A stretch of 64,000 nt of DNA from the NCBI GenBank assembly GCA_965242615.1, contig CBDESR010000002.1:176261-240260 (forward strand). Direction: 5' to 3'. The position numbers and the translations under genes were made by a program. The first letter of the stretch is position 1; each line of letters starts with the position of its first letter. This document shows, one piece after another, positions 36,401 through 42,529 of the stretch. The stretch is from CBDBCU01 sp965242615. GTDB taxonomy: Bacteria; Chloroflexota; Dehalococcoidia; Lucifugimonadales; UBA3495. Under the pieces are notes generated by a model. It was not told where the DNA came from and searched no databases. It was given only the letters and a program-made list of their open reading frames with translations.

Positions 36401-36571
36401 CACCGCAATCTCCGGGTATTTCAGTCCCGGAAAGAGAAAGCCCAAGACATTCCGCAACCGGTTTTCCACTTCGGCTTCGGCGGTCGCCGCCGGCATCTCC
36501 CGCAATTGCGCCACAATTTCCCGCGCCAACTGCCACCGCGGTTCCCCGGTTACATCCTGCCGACTGGTCAT
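33458..36571 (-). CDS. type IIG-like restriction-modification enzyme (nuclease and N6-adenine methyltransferase in one chain)
   Basis: A 1037-residue protein. The ATG at 36571 is chosen because GGGGAG lies 8-13 bases upstream. The N-terminal domain has a PD-(D/E)XK pattern: PIDVY with D67, then VVFETKRQGKK with E76 and K78. A helical linker follows. The gamma-class methyltransferase has motif I DPACGSGTF (367-375) and catalytic NPPW (570-573); the rest is a target-recognition region. This layout fits single-chain restriction-modification enzymes. Sequence specificity cannot be read. Two perfect palindromes lie inside the gene around codons 428-456, and a structured leader with a terminator lies upstream, so expression may be controlled. 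Confidence 0.82.
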   Translation of the reverse strand: MTSRQDVTGEPRWQLAREIVAQLREMPAATAEAEVENRLRNVLGFLFPGLKYPEIAVQYPSGNGPIDVYCRNVVFETKRQGKKDDARAKRDGTTETPEEQAVRYLNALTSRPSLFDRDRIGWRAGITDGKAWSFYDYRRDGEPALTRLRELQLQTPQDDEDLLAYLYDFVNRTAKMSPPTDNKDWADDRAQPFIDLATDYESSPAYGVKRTLWRDLLRGAFLTPPDDTVAERDLFARHTMLVVTARAVAETLRQGGQQISDRDALHHRLTDGFVAWLLDAADADGERVLDDLIAEVNRYDWSVAGRDTLKDLYHAVIPRNIRHDFGEYYTPDWLARAVCEEVMDADWRRETIAMAVAGQLKGPAVLDPACGSGTFLYHATQLLLADAAKHPELVNSPEAQVEVVNGLVAGMDLHPVAVELAKTTKIAAFSESAFYADSEKAQVYMSDSLQWESDFSFARIGLDSDYIIHTESPEASISLPYTFLLNDRFESLIQQIIDYAKLPVYPEIEEDLVSVLSLPRESEQAAALVLYRRMREYIETGRNHVWQWWIINKVQAIRLMANPPSRLVGNPPWVVYNAMALDRQDKFREQARLRDIWAGGHLATQNDLAATFVATCVDYYLKPGGKFGFVLPYAALKARHWEPFRCGQWSLLAEPGRRGLADRGRTLADLSKAAWNFFAGKATPFPWANSSVIFGVRLDTTDAAEEFQPVPLEGIQDVGNTGPIDSRMSWDAVKPLLTFTGQKQWPTAPSPAYAAAFRNGATLFPQPLVVFEQPTSRAMGKVYFKTNSGKGQWKGKERSDNVEEQFVKPALFSRHLLPFGAAGHSYVIGPFTAEGNGLMPTLPQGNAAAQFRPYWNRANQEWRAGNKGRPPVTLLDRIDYQRGLSYQLGSKQAAKVVYQRSGVWLQSCVVSVDMIADGTLNWFAGNDEKELHYLAAIFNAPALAIFFRDACRASDKHFQMGPMENLPIPAFDAGNEHHANLAAQSELAHRRVAALVAEYAAGRRKIGRDAVLRDGAMQPILAAIDEAVRAILPDYCS
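35210..35237. repeat. perfect palindrome inside the type IIG gene (11-bp arms)
   Basis: GTCCGATTCCC (35210-35220), spacer ACTGTA, GGGAATCGGAC (35227-35237). It is in coding sequence, in the surface-loop region just before the SDSLQWESDF segment. It lies 11 bases from a second, longer palindrome. Confidence 0.85.
35249..35291. repeat. perfect palindrome inside the type IIG gene (20-bp arms)
   Basis: Two perfectly complementary 20-base arms (35249-35268 and 35272-35291) with a 3-base loop AAA. They are fully inside the open reading frame and encode part of the loop between residues ~425 and 445. Such a stem could extrude as a cruciform or fold in the mRNA. Confidence 0.88.
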
Positions 36572-36637
36572 TATGTCAACTCCCCGCAAGGTAGCTAATT
36601 GCCCATCCCCTCAACACACCCCCACCGCCCCGGCAAC

Positions 36638-36666
36638 AAAAAAGGCGGCCAGCTCTGCCAACCGCT
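36638..36666 (-). terminator. intrinsic terminator/attenuator before the type IIG gene
   Basis: On the minus strand GCGGTTGGC pairs with GCTGGCCGC (three wobble pairs, loop AGA), followed by CTTTTTTG. It lies 67 bases before the ATG of the type IIG gene and downstream of a promoter and a structured leader on the same strand, so it could end a small RNA or act as an attenuator. Confidence 0.65.
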
Positions 36667-36726
36667 AGAAAAAGATTCGGGCCCAGCCAAAATCTGGAAG
36701 GACACCGCCCAAGAAAAACCAAGTCT

Positions 36727-36841
36727 CGGGGGCGATGATAGGCATTGGCCTGGGCCCGACTGACGGGTATCTTATGTCCACAGCGACTGTTAGCCGACAC
36801 TCACCCCGTCGTGTCCAGACTGATGCCTACCATCGCCCCCG
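36727..36841 (-). ncRNA. candidate structured leader or small RNA
   Basis: The two 19-base arms 36727-36745 and 36823-36841 pair with one mismatch, enclosing about 77 bases that also fold (CTGG/CCAG, GACGGG/CCCGTC and TGTC/GACA pairs on the minus strand), giving a long rod. A consensus promoter lies about 70 bases upstream on the minus strand and a terminator about 60 bases downstream. No direct repeat flanks the arms, so a MITE is unlikely. No known riboswitch or RNA family motif was recognised; one short segment resembles tmRNA, but the rest does not. Confidence 0.45.
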
Positions 36842-36861
36842 CGTATTAAACTATGTTTCAT
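36790..36861 (-). CDS. possible 23-residue leader peptide
   Basis: ATG AAA CAT ... GGC TAA, giving MKHSLIRGGDGRHQSGHDGV plus SVG. It has an unusually strong Shine-Dalgarno sequence, AAGGAGGTG, ending 7 bases before the ATG. Its coding bases form the 5' arm and the inner part of the long hairpin at 36727-36841, so translation would unfold the structure, as in attenuation-type control. The peptide has no run of one amino acid that would name a signal. Low confidence that it is a real product. Confidence 0.4.
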   Translation of the reverse strand: MKHSLIRGGDGRHQSGHDGVSVG

Positions 36862-36907
36862 GCCGCATCACCTCCTTTTTCAAGTTTCCCGCCAAGCGGT
36901 TCTGCTA

Positions 36908-36936
36908 AAACTACCACAACCCGCAATCCTTGTCAA
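36908..36936 (-). promoter_or_regulatory. consensus sigma70 promoter for the leader
   Basis: On the minus strand TTGACA (36931-36936), 17-base spacer, TAGTTT (36908-36913). A start near 36901 would give a ~230-nt transcript to the terminator at 36638, or read-through into the type IIG gene. Confidence 0.65.
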
Positions 36937-36992
36937 CCCCGCCGCCGCCCCAATTTTTTATTAAATTGCCCCGGGCTAATCCCGCCCCGCCA

Positions 36993-37022
36993 TTGAACCC
37001 AACCAAGCCATCCTGCTATCAT
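36993..37022 (+). promoter_or_regulatory. sigma70-type promoter for the DUF1445 gene
   Basis: TTGAAC (36993-36998), 18-base spacer, TATCAT (37017-37022), 38 bases before the ATG at 37060. It is divergent from the leader promoter. Confidence 0.5.
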
Positions 37023-37059
37023 AGTTACCATCGGCACTCCATCCAACGGCGGGAGAATT

Positions 37060-37854
37060 ATGCTGACCCAAACCTTGCCCCAAACCCCGGCGGAAACTTG
37101 GGCTGAAATCCGCTCCGGCCACTGGCGCGGCGTAACCTCCGGCGTCGCCCCCGGCTATGTCCAAGCCAACCTCGCCATCCTGCCCCGGGAACTGGCCTTT
37201 GACTTTCTCCTTTTCTGCCAGCGCAATCCCAAACCCTGCCCCCTGCTGGAAGTAATCGAAGCCGGCCAGGTCGAGCCCGCCCTTACCGCCCCCGGCGCCG
37301 ACATCCGCACCGATATTCCCGGCTACCGGGTGTACGAACAGGGGCAGCTGACCGGGGAAACCGACAACCTGCTCGAACTCTGGCGGGACGACCTGGTTTC
37401 CTTCCTGCTGGGATGCAGCTTTTCCTTTGAGACCGCTATGGCCGACGCCGGCATCCCCCTGCGCCATCAGGAAATGCGCTGCAATGTCCCGATGTATGTT
37501 ACCAACATCCCCACTAACCCGGCCGGCGTCTTTTCCGGGCCGATGGTGGTCAGTATGCGCCCGGTACCCCAAGCCCAAATCGTCCGCGCTGTCCAGGTAA
37601 CTTCCCGCTTTCCGGCCACCCACGGCGCGCCGCTGCATATCGGCAGCCCGGCCGCCATCGGCATCCGCGACCTCGACCGGCCCGACTTTGGCGACCCAGT
37701 GGAAATCCGCCCTGGCGAGGAACCGGTTTTCTGGGCTTGCGGCGTAACCCCCCAAGCCGTAGCCCTCAACTGCCAACCCTCCCTGATGATTACCCACGCC
37801 CCCGGCTATATGTTCGTAACCGCCCAACGGGATGCCGACTACGCCGTCCTCTAA
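37060..37854 (+). CDS. DUF1445 putative hydro-lyase, D-glutamate cyclase-type N-terminal half
   Basis: A 264-residue DUF1445 protein, recognised from WRGVTSGVAPGYVQANLAIL, RVYEQGQLTGE, DLVSFLLGCSFSFE, MYVTNIP and GPMVVSMRPVP, and the end MITHAPGYMFVTAQRD. DUF1445 is the N-terminal part of eukaryotic D-glutamate cyclase (DGLUCY), which turns D-glutamate to 5-oxo-D-proline; free-standing bacterial members are called putative hydro-lyases. The next gene encodes the matching DUF4392 half, so together the two probably form one enzyme. GGGAGAA precedes the ATG. It has its own promoter. Confidence 0.85.
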   Translation: MLTQTLPQTPAETWAEIRSGHWRGVTSGVAPGYVQANLAILPRELAFDFLLFCQRNPKPCPLLEVIEAGQVEPALTAPGADIRTDIPGYRVYEQGQLTGETDNLLELWRDDLVSFLLGCSFSFETAMADAGIPLRHQEMRCNVPMYVTNIPTNPAGVFSGPMVVSMRPVPQAQIVRAVQVTSRFPATHGAPLHIGSPAAIGIRDLDRPDFGDPVEIRPGEEPVFWACGVTPQAVALNCQPSLMITHAPGYMFVTAQRDADYAVL

Positions 37855-37970
37855 CCGTCTCGGCTTTTCCCGGTCAATCACCGACCGCCCGGACTTGCCC
37901 TCGCCTTGCCCGCCCATCCCTTTTAGAACTAGACAGCCAACCCATCCTCTTGACCCGTCAAGGAGACGCC

Positions 37971-38834
37971 GTGAACCCTCCCGGCAACACCCTCGAGGAC
38001 ATCATCTTAGCCCAAGACCAGCGCGGCGTGTCCGAACTGCGCCCCTTCCTGCCGCCCGACTTCTGCCGGCAAGCCGCCCAATACATCCTGGCCCATCCCG
38101 GCAAGGCGGCCATCGTCACCGGCTTTTACATCCTGTCCGCCGGCCAGCCCGAAACCGACGGGCCGCCCGGCGCTGTTGCCATCGGCAACGCCTTGCAAGC
38201 CCTCGGCCGCCCGGTCTGCTACATCACCGACCGCTACACCGTGCCCCTATTGCGGAACTGGCTGGGTAGCCGCGCCGAAATCATTGACTTCCCCATAACC
38301 GGCATCCCGGAAAGCCGGCAAGCCGCCGCCGACCTGATCGCCCAAACCCGCCCCGACCTGCTCATCGCCATTGAACGCTGCGGCCGCACCGCTGGGGATG
38401 TGTACCTCAATATGCTCTCCCGGGACATCACCGCCTACACCGCGCGGCTCGACTATCTCTTTGCAATGGGTATCCCCTCCGTAGGCATCGGCGATGGCGG
38501 CAACGAAATCGGTATGGGCAACTTGGCCGCGCACATTCCCCAAGTCGCGCGGCTTCCCAACGAACCGACCATCGCCACCGTGGACCGACTGGTCATCGCC
38601 AGCGTCTCTAACTGGGGCGGCTACGGCTTGGTCGCCGCCCTCTCCCAGCTGACCGGCTGCAATCTCTTGCCCTCCGTAACTGACGATACCCGTTTCATCC
38701 GCCAAATGGTCGACTCCGGTGCTGTGGATGGCGGCAGCGGCCAAAACCGTTACTATGTCGACAACTTCACCCTAGAGCAAAACGCCGCCGTACTGACCGC
38801 CCTCCACCAACTGGCCGCCAAAACGATACAATAA
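37971..38834 (+). CDS. DUF4392 protein, D-glutamate cyclase-type C-terminal half
   Basis: The GTG at 37971 is chosen because AAGGAG lies 7-12 bases upstream. The 287-residue protein has the pattern of DUF4392, the C-terminal domain of D-glutamate cyclase: GKAAIVTGFYI, CYITDRYTVPLL, AIERCGRTAGDVYLNM, GIGDGGNEIGMGN, and SNWGGYGLVAALS. The gene lies 116 bases after the DUF1445 gene. In animals both domains are fused. Role by inference: removal of D-glutamate (for example from peptidoglycan turnover). The toxin-antitoxin array starts 20 bases after the stop. Confidence 0.85.
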   Translation: MNPPGNTLEDIILAQDQRGVSELRPFLPPDFCRQAAQYILAHPGKAAIVTGFYILSAGQPETDGPPGAVAIGNALQALGRPVCYITDRYTVPLLRNWLGSRAEIIDFPITGIPESRQAAADLIAQTRPDLLIAIERCGRTAGDVYLNMLSRDITAYTARLDYLFAMGIPSVGIGDGGNEIGMGNLAAHIPQVARLPNEPTIATVDRLVIASVSNWGGYGLVAALSQLTGCNLLPSVTDDTRFIRQMVDSGAVDGGSGQNRYYVDNFTLEQNAAVLTALHQLAAKTIQ

Positions 38835-38853
38835 CTCCAAAGGGGGATGAACA

Positions 38854-39099
38854 ATGACTGTCTTGAAAGAACTCCACGACCTGGTGGACTGGTTGCCCGA
38901 GTGCGCCCACGCCGAAGCCCGCCAAACCCTGTTGCAGTGCCTCAAAAAACACGACCCCGTGCGCTATGCCCTTTTCACCGCCCGGGAGGAGGAACCTACC
39001 GCCGCGGAAATAGCCGCCGTAGAGGAATCCTATGCGGCCATCGCTCGGGGTGAGCGGATCCTGTCCGATGCAGAGCTGAAAAAGGAGCTGGGTCTGTAA
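38854..39099 (+). CDS. antitoxin-like protein, TA unit 1
   Basis: An 81-residue, acidic helical protein, first of four paralogues with the shared core LKELHDLVDWLPECAHAEAR and a KKHDPV segment, then an acidic hinge and a LSDAELKKELGL-type tail, which may wrap the toxin as in RelB/ParD-like antitoxins. No DNA-binding motif is certain. Two bases separate its TAA from the toxin start at 39102. Its second half differs most from those of units 2 and 3, so it is the most diverged of the intact-looking N-terminally matched copies. Confidence 0.72.
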   Translation: MTVLKELHDLVDWLPECAHAEARQTLLQCLKKHDPVRYALFTAREEEPTAAEIAAVEESYAAIARGERILSDAELKKELGL

Positions 39100-39101
39100 C
39101 C

Positions 39102-39350
39102 GTGGCAGTTGAATGGGCTCCGGCCGCAACCAGAGATTTAAGAAAGTTGGACCGCCTTACGGTTCAACGAGTGCGCCGGGCTGTAACGACCTTCGCTGAA
39201 ACCGGGCATGGCGACCTGTCAAAACTGCGCGGCCGCGAAGCTGAGTGGCGGCTGCGGGTAGGCGACTGGCGGGTATTACTAACCTTCGTCGCATCGGGAC
39301 ACACCGCTAGGGTAGAGCGCGTCCTCCACCGCCGCGAAGCCTACCGCTAA
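39102..39350 (+). CDS. RelE/ParE-superfamily toxin, TA unit 1
   Basis: An 82-residue RelE/ParE-fold protein. Family pattern: W-x-AATRDLRKLDR helix, FAETGHGDLSKLRG, then the strands EWRLRVGDWRVLLTF and VERVLHRREAYR, with conserved basic residues and a terminal RREAYR shared by all four copies. RelE-type members cut mRNA on the ribosome; ParE members poison gyrase. Which applies here is unknown. GTG start. Confidence 0.82.
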   Translation: MAVEWAPAATRDLRKLDRLTVQRVRRAVTTFAETGHGDLSKLRGREAEWRLRVGDWRVLLTFVASGHTARVERVLHRREAYR

Positions 39351-39380
39351 CCCAATCATCCCTATTCGGAGAGACAAACA

Positions 39381-39635
39381 ATGACCATCCTCAAAGAACT
39401 CCACGACCTGGTGGACTGGTTGCCCGAGTGCGCCCACGCCGAAGCCCACCAAACCCTGTTGCAGCACCTGAAAAAACACGACCCCGTAGCCTACGCCTTT
39501 TTCACCGCCCCGGAGGACGACGAACCTCTGACCGAAACGGAAATCCACGAAATCGACGAAGCCTTGTCCGACGACAACCCGGAAAACTGGAGCTCCCACG
39601 AGGAAGTCAAAAACCGCTCGTTGAGCCTGCCGTGA
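39381..39635 (+). CDS. antitoxin-like protein, TA unit 2
   Basis: 84 residues, second copy. By direct comparison it differs from unit 3 at 9 of 84 positions, so it is a recent duplicate. The central DDEPLTETEIHEIDEAL stretch and DNPENW are shared with unit 3 only. It has GGAGAGAC 6-13 bases upstream of the ATG. The TGA stop overlaps the toxin GTG (GTGA). Confidence 0.75.
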   Translation: MTILKELHDLVDWLPECAHAEAHQTLLQHLKKHDPVAYAFFTAPEDDEPLTETEIHEIDEALSDDNPENWSSHEEVKNRSLSLP

Positions 39636-39886
39636 ACCGCGAACTCCGTTGGAATCGTCAAGCCGCGGCAGACTTCGACCGCCTGACCGAGCAACTCCGC
39701 GACCGGGTGCTGGCCGCCTTGGAGCGTCTGGCTGAAACCGGCCATGGCGACCTGTCAAAGTTACGCGGACGGCAAAACCAATGGCGGTTGCGCGTCGGTG
39801 ATTGGCGCGTAATAATCACCTTCGCCGGCCACGGTAGCATCATCCGAGTTCTGCGCGTCCAACACCGCCGCGAAGCCTACCGCTAA
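39632..39886 (+). CDS. RelE/ParE-superfamily toxin, TA unit 2
   Basis: 84-residue toxin with the same fold pattern as unit 1 (RLRVGDWRVIITF and a final HRREAYR). The GTG at 39632 overlaps the antitoxin stop by four bases, so toxin translation is coupled to the antitoxin. It differs from the unit 3 toxin at 9 of 84 positions. Confidence 0.82.
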   Translation: MNRELRWNRQAAADFDRLTEQLRDRVLAALERLAETGHGDLSKLRGRQNQWRLRVGDWRVIITFAGHGSIIRVLRVQHRREAYR

Positions 39887-39915
39887 CCCAATCATCCCTT
39901 CCGGAGGGACAAACA

Positions 39916-40170
39916 ATGACCACTCTCAAAGAACTCCACGACTTGGTGGACTGGTTGCCCGAATGCGCCCACGCCGAAGCCCGCCAAACCCTGTTGCACC
40001 ACCTCAAAAAACACGACCCCGTAGCCTACGCCTTTTTCACCGCCCCGGAGGACGCCGAACCCCTAACCGATGCGGAAATCCACGAAATCGACGAAGCCTT
40101 GGCCGACGACAACCCGGAAAACTGGCGTTCCCACGAGGAAGTCAAAAATCGCTTGTTGAGCCTGCCGTGA
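39916..40170 (+). CDS. antitoxin-like protein, TA unit 3
   Basis: 84 residues, near-identical to unit 2 in layout (LTDAEIHEIDEALADDNPEN). Preceded by GGAGGGACAAACA and the ATG, the same leader as units 2 and 4. TGA overlaps the toxin GTG. Confidence 0.75.
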   Translation: MTTLKELHDLVDWLPECAHAEARQTLLHHLKKHDPVAYAFFTAPEDAEPLTDAEIHEIDEALADDNPENWRSHEEVKNRLLSLP

Positions 40171-40421
40171 ACCGCGAACTCCGTTGGAATAGTCAAGCCG
40201 CGGCAGACTTCGACCGCTTGCCCGAGCAACTCCGCGACCGGGTGCTGGTCGCCTTGGAGCGTCTGACTGAAACCGGTAACGGCGACCTGTCAAAGTTGCA
40301 TGGACGGCAAAACCAATGGCGGTTGCGCGTCGGTGATTGGCGCGTAATAATCACCTTCGCCGACCACCGTAGCATTATCCGAGTGCTGCGCGTCCGCCAC
40401 CGCCGCGAAGCCTACCGCTAA
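40167..40421 (+). CDS. RelE/ParE-superfamily toxin, TA unit 3
   Basis: 84-residue toxin. GTG start at 40167 overlapping the antitoxin stop. Same conserved core as unit 2, with changes such as R9S, T19P and A28V. The basic cluster and C-terminal RREAYR are intact, so it should fold; whether it is active is untested. Confidence 0.82.
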   Translation: MNRELRWNSQAAADFDRLPEQLRDRVLVALERLTETGNGDLSKLHGRQNQWRLRVGDWRVIITFADHRSIIRVLRVRHRREAYR

Positions 40422-40450
40422 CCCAATCACCCCTTCCGGAGGGACAAACA

Positions 40451-40711
40451 ATGACCACCCTCAAAGAACTCCACAACCTCATCGACCAACTTCCTGAATG
40501 TGAGTGGCCTGACGCCAGGCAATTTCTCCTGAAACACCTGGCCAAACACGACCCGGTACTCCACGCCTTCCTCAATGCCCCGGAGGACGACGAACCGGAA
40601 ACCGAGGAGGAACGGGCCGCCATGGAGGAAGTGTACGCCGACCTTCGTGAAGGCTGCGGCTACTGGATTTCCCAAGAGGAACTCGAGAAAAAGTTCCGGG
40701 AGTTGCCCTAG
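40451..40711 (+). CDS. antitoxin-like protein, TA unit 4
   Basis: 86 residues, more diverged: MTTLKELHNLIDQLPECEWP and AKHDPVLHAFLNAPEDDEPE, ending LEKKFRELP. Its middle (EEERAAMEEVYADLREG) is closer to common antitoxins of this type than units 2 and 3 are. TAG stop shares its last base with the toxin GTG. Confidence 0.75.
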   Translation: MTTLKELHNLIDQLPECEWPDARQFLLKHLAKHDPVLHAFLNAPEDDEPETEEERAAMEEVYADLREGCGYWISQEELEKKFRELP

Positions 40712-40962
40712 TGTGGCAAGTTCGCTGGCGCAACCGGGCCGAATCCGACCTCGATAGCTTATCCCCTCGTGTTCGTGAACGAGTGCTGGCATCGGTAAGA
40801 CGCCTTGCCGAAACCGGCCACGGTGACCTGTCCAAGTTGCACGGTCGGGAAGCCGAATGGCGGCTCCGGGTCGGCGATTGGCGGGTCCGACTAACCTTTA
40901 TCGGGGACAGCCGAACTATCGAAGTGTTGCGCGTTCAGCACCGCCGCGAAGCCTACCGCTAA
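40711..40962 (+). CDS. RelE/ParE-superfamily toxin, TA unit 4
   Basis: 83-residue toxin, start GTG at 40711. Pattern WRNRAESDLDSLSPRVRERV, ETGHGDLSKLHG, WRLRVGDWRVRLTF and RREAYR. It resembles unit 1 in the REAEWRLRVGDWRV stretch and unit 2 in the end QHRREAYR, so segments may have been exchanged between copies. Confidence 0.82.
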   Translation: MWQVRWRNRAESDLDSLSPRVRERVLASVRRLAETGHGDLSKLHGREAEWRLRVGDWRVRLTFIGDSRTIEVLRVQHRREAYR

Positions 40963-40991
40963 CCCAATCGTCCCTTCAGGAGGGACAAACA

Positions 40992-41123
40992 ACGTCCAAC
41001 TGGCAGGAACGCCGCGCTCTCATTGACTAACTGTCCGAATGTGAATGGCCGCCCCGCCGCCAATTCCTGATCCAGCGACTGGCAAAACACGACCCGGTAC
41101 TGAAGGCTTACCTCACTGACTAG
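40992..41123 (+). pseudogene. decayed fifth TA antitoxin copy
   Basis: In frame with unit 4's antitoxin, but the ATG reads ACG, the codon matching Gln13 is TAA, and the gene stops after 44 codons (TAG at 41121-41123). Recognisable residues: ALID, then LSECEWPPRRQFLIQRLAKH and DPVLKAYLTD. The upstream leader (AGGAGGGACAAACAA) is still present. No toxin copy follows. A real remnant, since several independent changes accumulated. Confidence 0.75.
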
Positions 41124-41199
41124 GAGAACAATACTACCGTTGTGCCGGCGAAATCTGTTACTGCCGGTCGCTATGGTTAATTGGCGGGATTTGCAATGG

Positions 41200-41228
41200 T
41201 TGCCAGTCAGCTAAGGAAAGGCTAGAAT
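41200..41228 (+). promoter_or_regulatory. sigma70-type promoter for the cof operon
   Basis: TTGCCA (41200-41205), 17-base spacer, TAGAAT (41223-41228), about 32 bases before the TTG start of cofG. It lies after the TA remnant and should drive cofG-H-D-C and probably the LLM gene. Confidence 0.6.
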
Positions 41229-41260
41229 AGGGCATCTCAAAAGGCAAGGGCAAGGTAGTT

Positions 41261-42529
41261 TTGAGGGTTCTGGCAACTTCGCTGGCTGACGGCTGCAGGG
41301 ACGGGAATGCTCCGGGCGCAGACCGGGCCGGGGCGGCCGTTGCCCTCGACCGGCTGTTGTCAGCAGTGTCGAGGGGGGCGACGGTTGGGGACGACCAAGC
41401 CTTTATTCTGGACGGGCCGTCTGATTACCCGACGGCTGAGTTATGCGCCGTGGCGGCCGAGTTGCGGGATAAGGGCAAGGGGCGGGTAGTAACCTTTTCG
41501 CCCAAGGTGTTTATTCCCCTGACGCGGCTGTGCCGGGACTTTTGCGGGTATTGCACCTTTCGGCAGTCGCCGCAGGAGGCGGAATGTTTGTATCTGTCCC
41601 CAGAGGAAGTGCTGGCGGTGGCCCGGGCCGGGGAACGGTTGGGCTGCACCGAGGCGTTGTTCACGCTGGGGGAAAGGCCGGAGCAGCGTTACCCGGAAGC
41701 GCGGCAGTGGCTGGCGGAACGGGGGTATAGCTCGACACTGGAGTATCTGGCGGCGGTGTGCCAATTGGTAGTGGAGGAAACCGGCCTGTTGCCGCACGCC
41801 AACCCGGGGACGATGAGCCGGCGGGAACTGGCGGCGTTGCAGCCCTATAACCCGTCAATGGGGTTGATGTTGGAAAGCGTCAGTCCCCGGCTGTATCAGG
41901 AAGGGGGGCCGCACGAGTTCGCGCCGAGCAAGCGGCCGCGGGTGCGCTTACGTACCATTGAATTGGCCGGAGAGTTGGATATACCGTTCACTACCGGCAT
42001 CCTGATTGGCATTGGGGAAACGCGGCGGGAGCGGATTGCGGCGCTGCTGGAAATTCGCCGCTTGCATCAAGCGCATGGACATATTCAGGAGGTTATCATA
42101 CAGAACTTTCGGGCCAAGGCCGCTACGCCCATGGGCGGCGCGCCGGATGCGGCAGTGGCGGAAATGCGGTGGACGGTGGCGGTGGCGCGGATTATTCTGG
42201 GGCCGACGGTGAACTTGCAGGTACCGCCCAATCTCAGCGCGGCGGACTACCCGGATTATCTGGCGGCGGGAATTAACGATTGGGGCGGCGTGTCGCCGTT
42301 GACGATTGACTATGTGAACCCGGAAGCGCCTTGGCCAAGGCTGGCGGAATTGGGGGAACGGAGCCGGGAACAGGGGTTTGAGCTGCGGCCGCGGTTGCCG
42401 GTCTATCCCGAGTATTTTGTGGGTTCGGGGGATTGGCTGCCGGATTCGCTCCGGGCGCGGGCGGCGGCTTTGGCGGATGCTGCGGGATATGTTAAAGGAG
42501 GGATGGAACGGTATGCCGGGAGGAATTAG
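41261..42529 (+). CDS. cofG: 7,8-didemethyl-8-hydroxy-5-deazariboflavin synthase subunit CofG
   Basis: Radical SAM enzyme that, with CofH, joins a pyrimidine (ribityl) precursor and tyrosine to form FO, the chromophore of coenzyme F420. The CX3CX2C cluster motif is C91/C95/C98 in LCRDFCGYCTF; it is followed by TLGERPEQRYP, HANPGTMSRREL and EVIIQNFRAKAATPM, as in CofG. 422 residues. The start is TTG (41261); the first ~40 residues are variable, so an internal start is possible. The end overlaps the start of cofH. Unlike actinobacterial FbiC, CofG and CofH are separate chains here. Confidence 0.93.
   Translation: MRVLATSLADGCRDGNAPGADRAGAAVALDRLLSAVSRGATVGDDQAFILDGPSDYPTAELCAVAAELRDKGKGRVVTFSPKVFIPLTRLCRDFCGYCTFRQSPQEAECLYLSPEEVLAVARAGERLGCTEALFTLGERPEQRYPEARQWLAERGYSSTLEYLAAVCQLVVEETGLLPHANPGTMSRRELAALQPYNPSMGLMLESVSPRLYQEGGPHEFAPSKRPRVRLRTIELAGELDIPFTTGILIGIGETRRERIAALLEIRRLHQAHGHIQEVIIQNFRAKAATPMGGAPDAAVAEMRWTVAVARIILGPTVNLQVPPNLSAADYPDYLAAGINDWGGVSPLTIDYVNPEAPWPRLAELGERSREQGFELRPRLPVYPEYFVGSGDWLPDSLRARAAALADAAGYVKGGMERYAGRN

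Larger units (their letters stand above)
39327..40993 (+). repeat. interspersed TA-junction repeat (four copies)
   Basis: A block of about 55 bases (end of toxin, CACCGCCGCGAAGCCTACCG, its TAA, CCCAATC-rich spacer, then GGAGGGACAAACA) recurs at 39327-39384, 39863-39918, 40398-40453 and 40939-40993. Copies are spaced 535-541 bases apart and mark the unit boundaries, and are probably where recombination duplicates or deletes units. Confidence 0.85.

Noticed and set aside
36576..36800. 74-codon ORF on the minus strand over the leader and terminator
   Set aside because: It overlaps the terminator and the R-M start and has no good ribosome-binding site. Not retained.
36727..36841. tmRNA
   Set aside because: The minus strand has CTGGACACGACGGGG, close to the conserved 5' tmRNA segment CTGGATTCGACGGG, but no tRNA-like acceptor/T-arm or CCA-like end was found, and the pairing does not match a tmRNA fold. 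Left as a candidate RNA.
36727..36841. SRP RNA or 6S RNA
   Set aside because: The rod shape is similar, but the SRP tetraloop region (GGTC...GGAAG) and a 6S central bubble are not present.
38854..41123. CRISPR array
   Set aside because: The repeats are ~55 bases at ~535-base intervals and lie between full genes, not with ~30-base spacers; no cas genes are seen.
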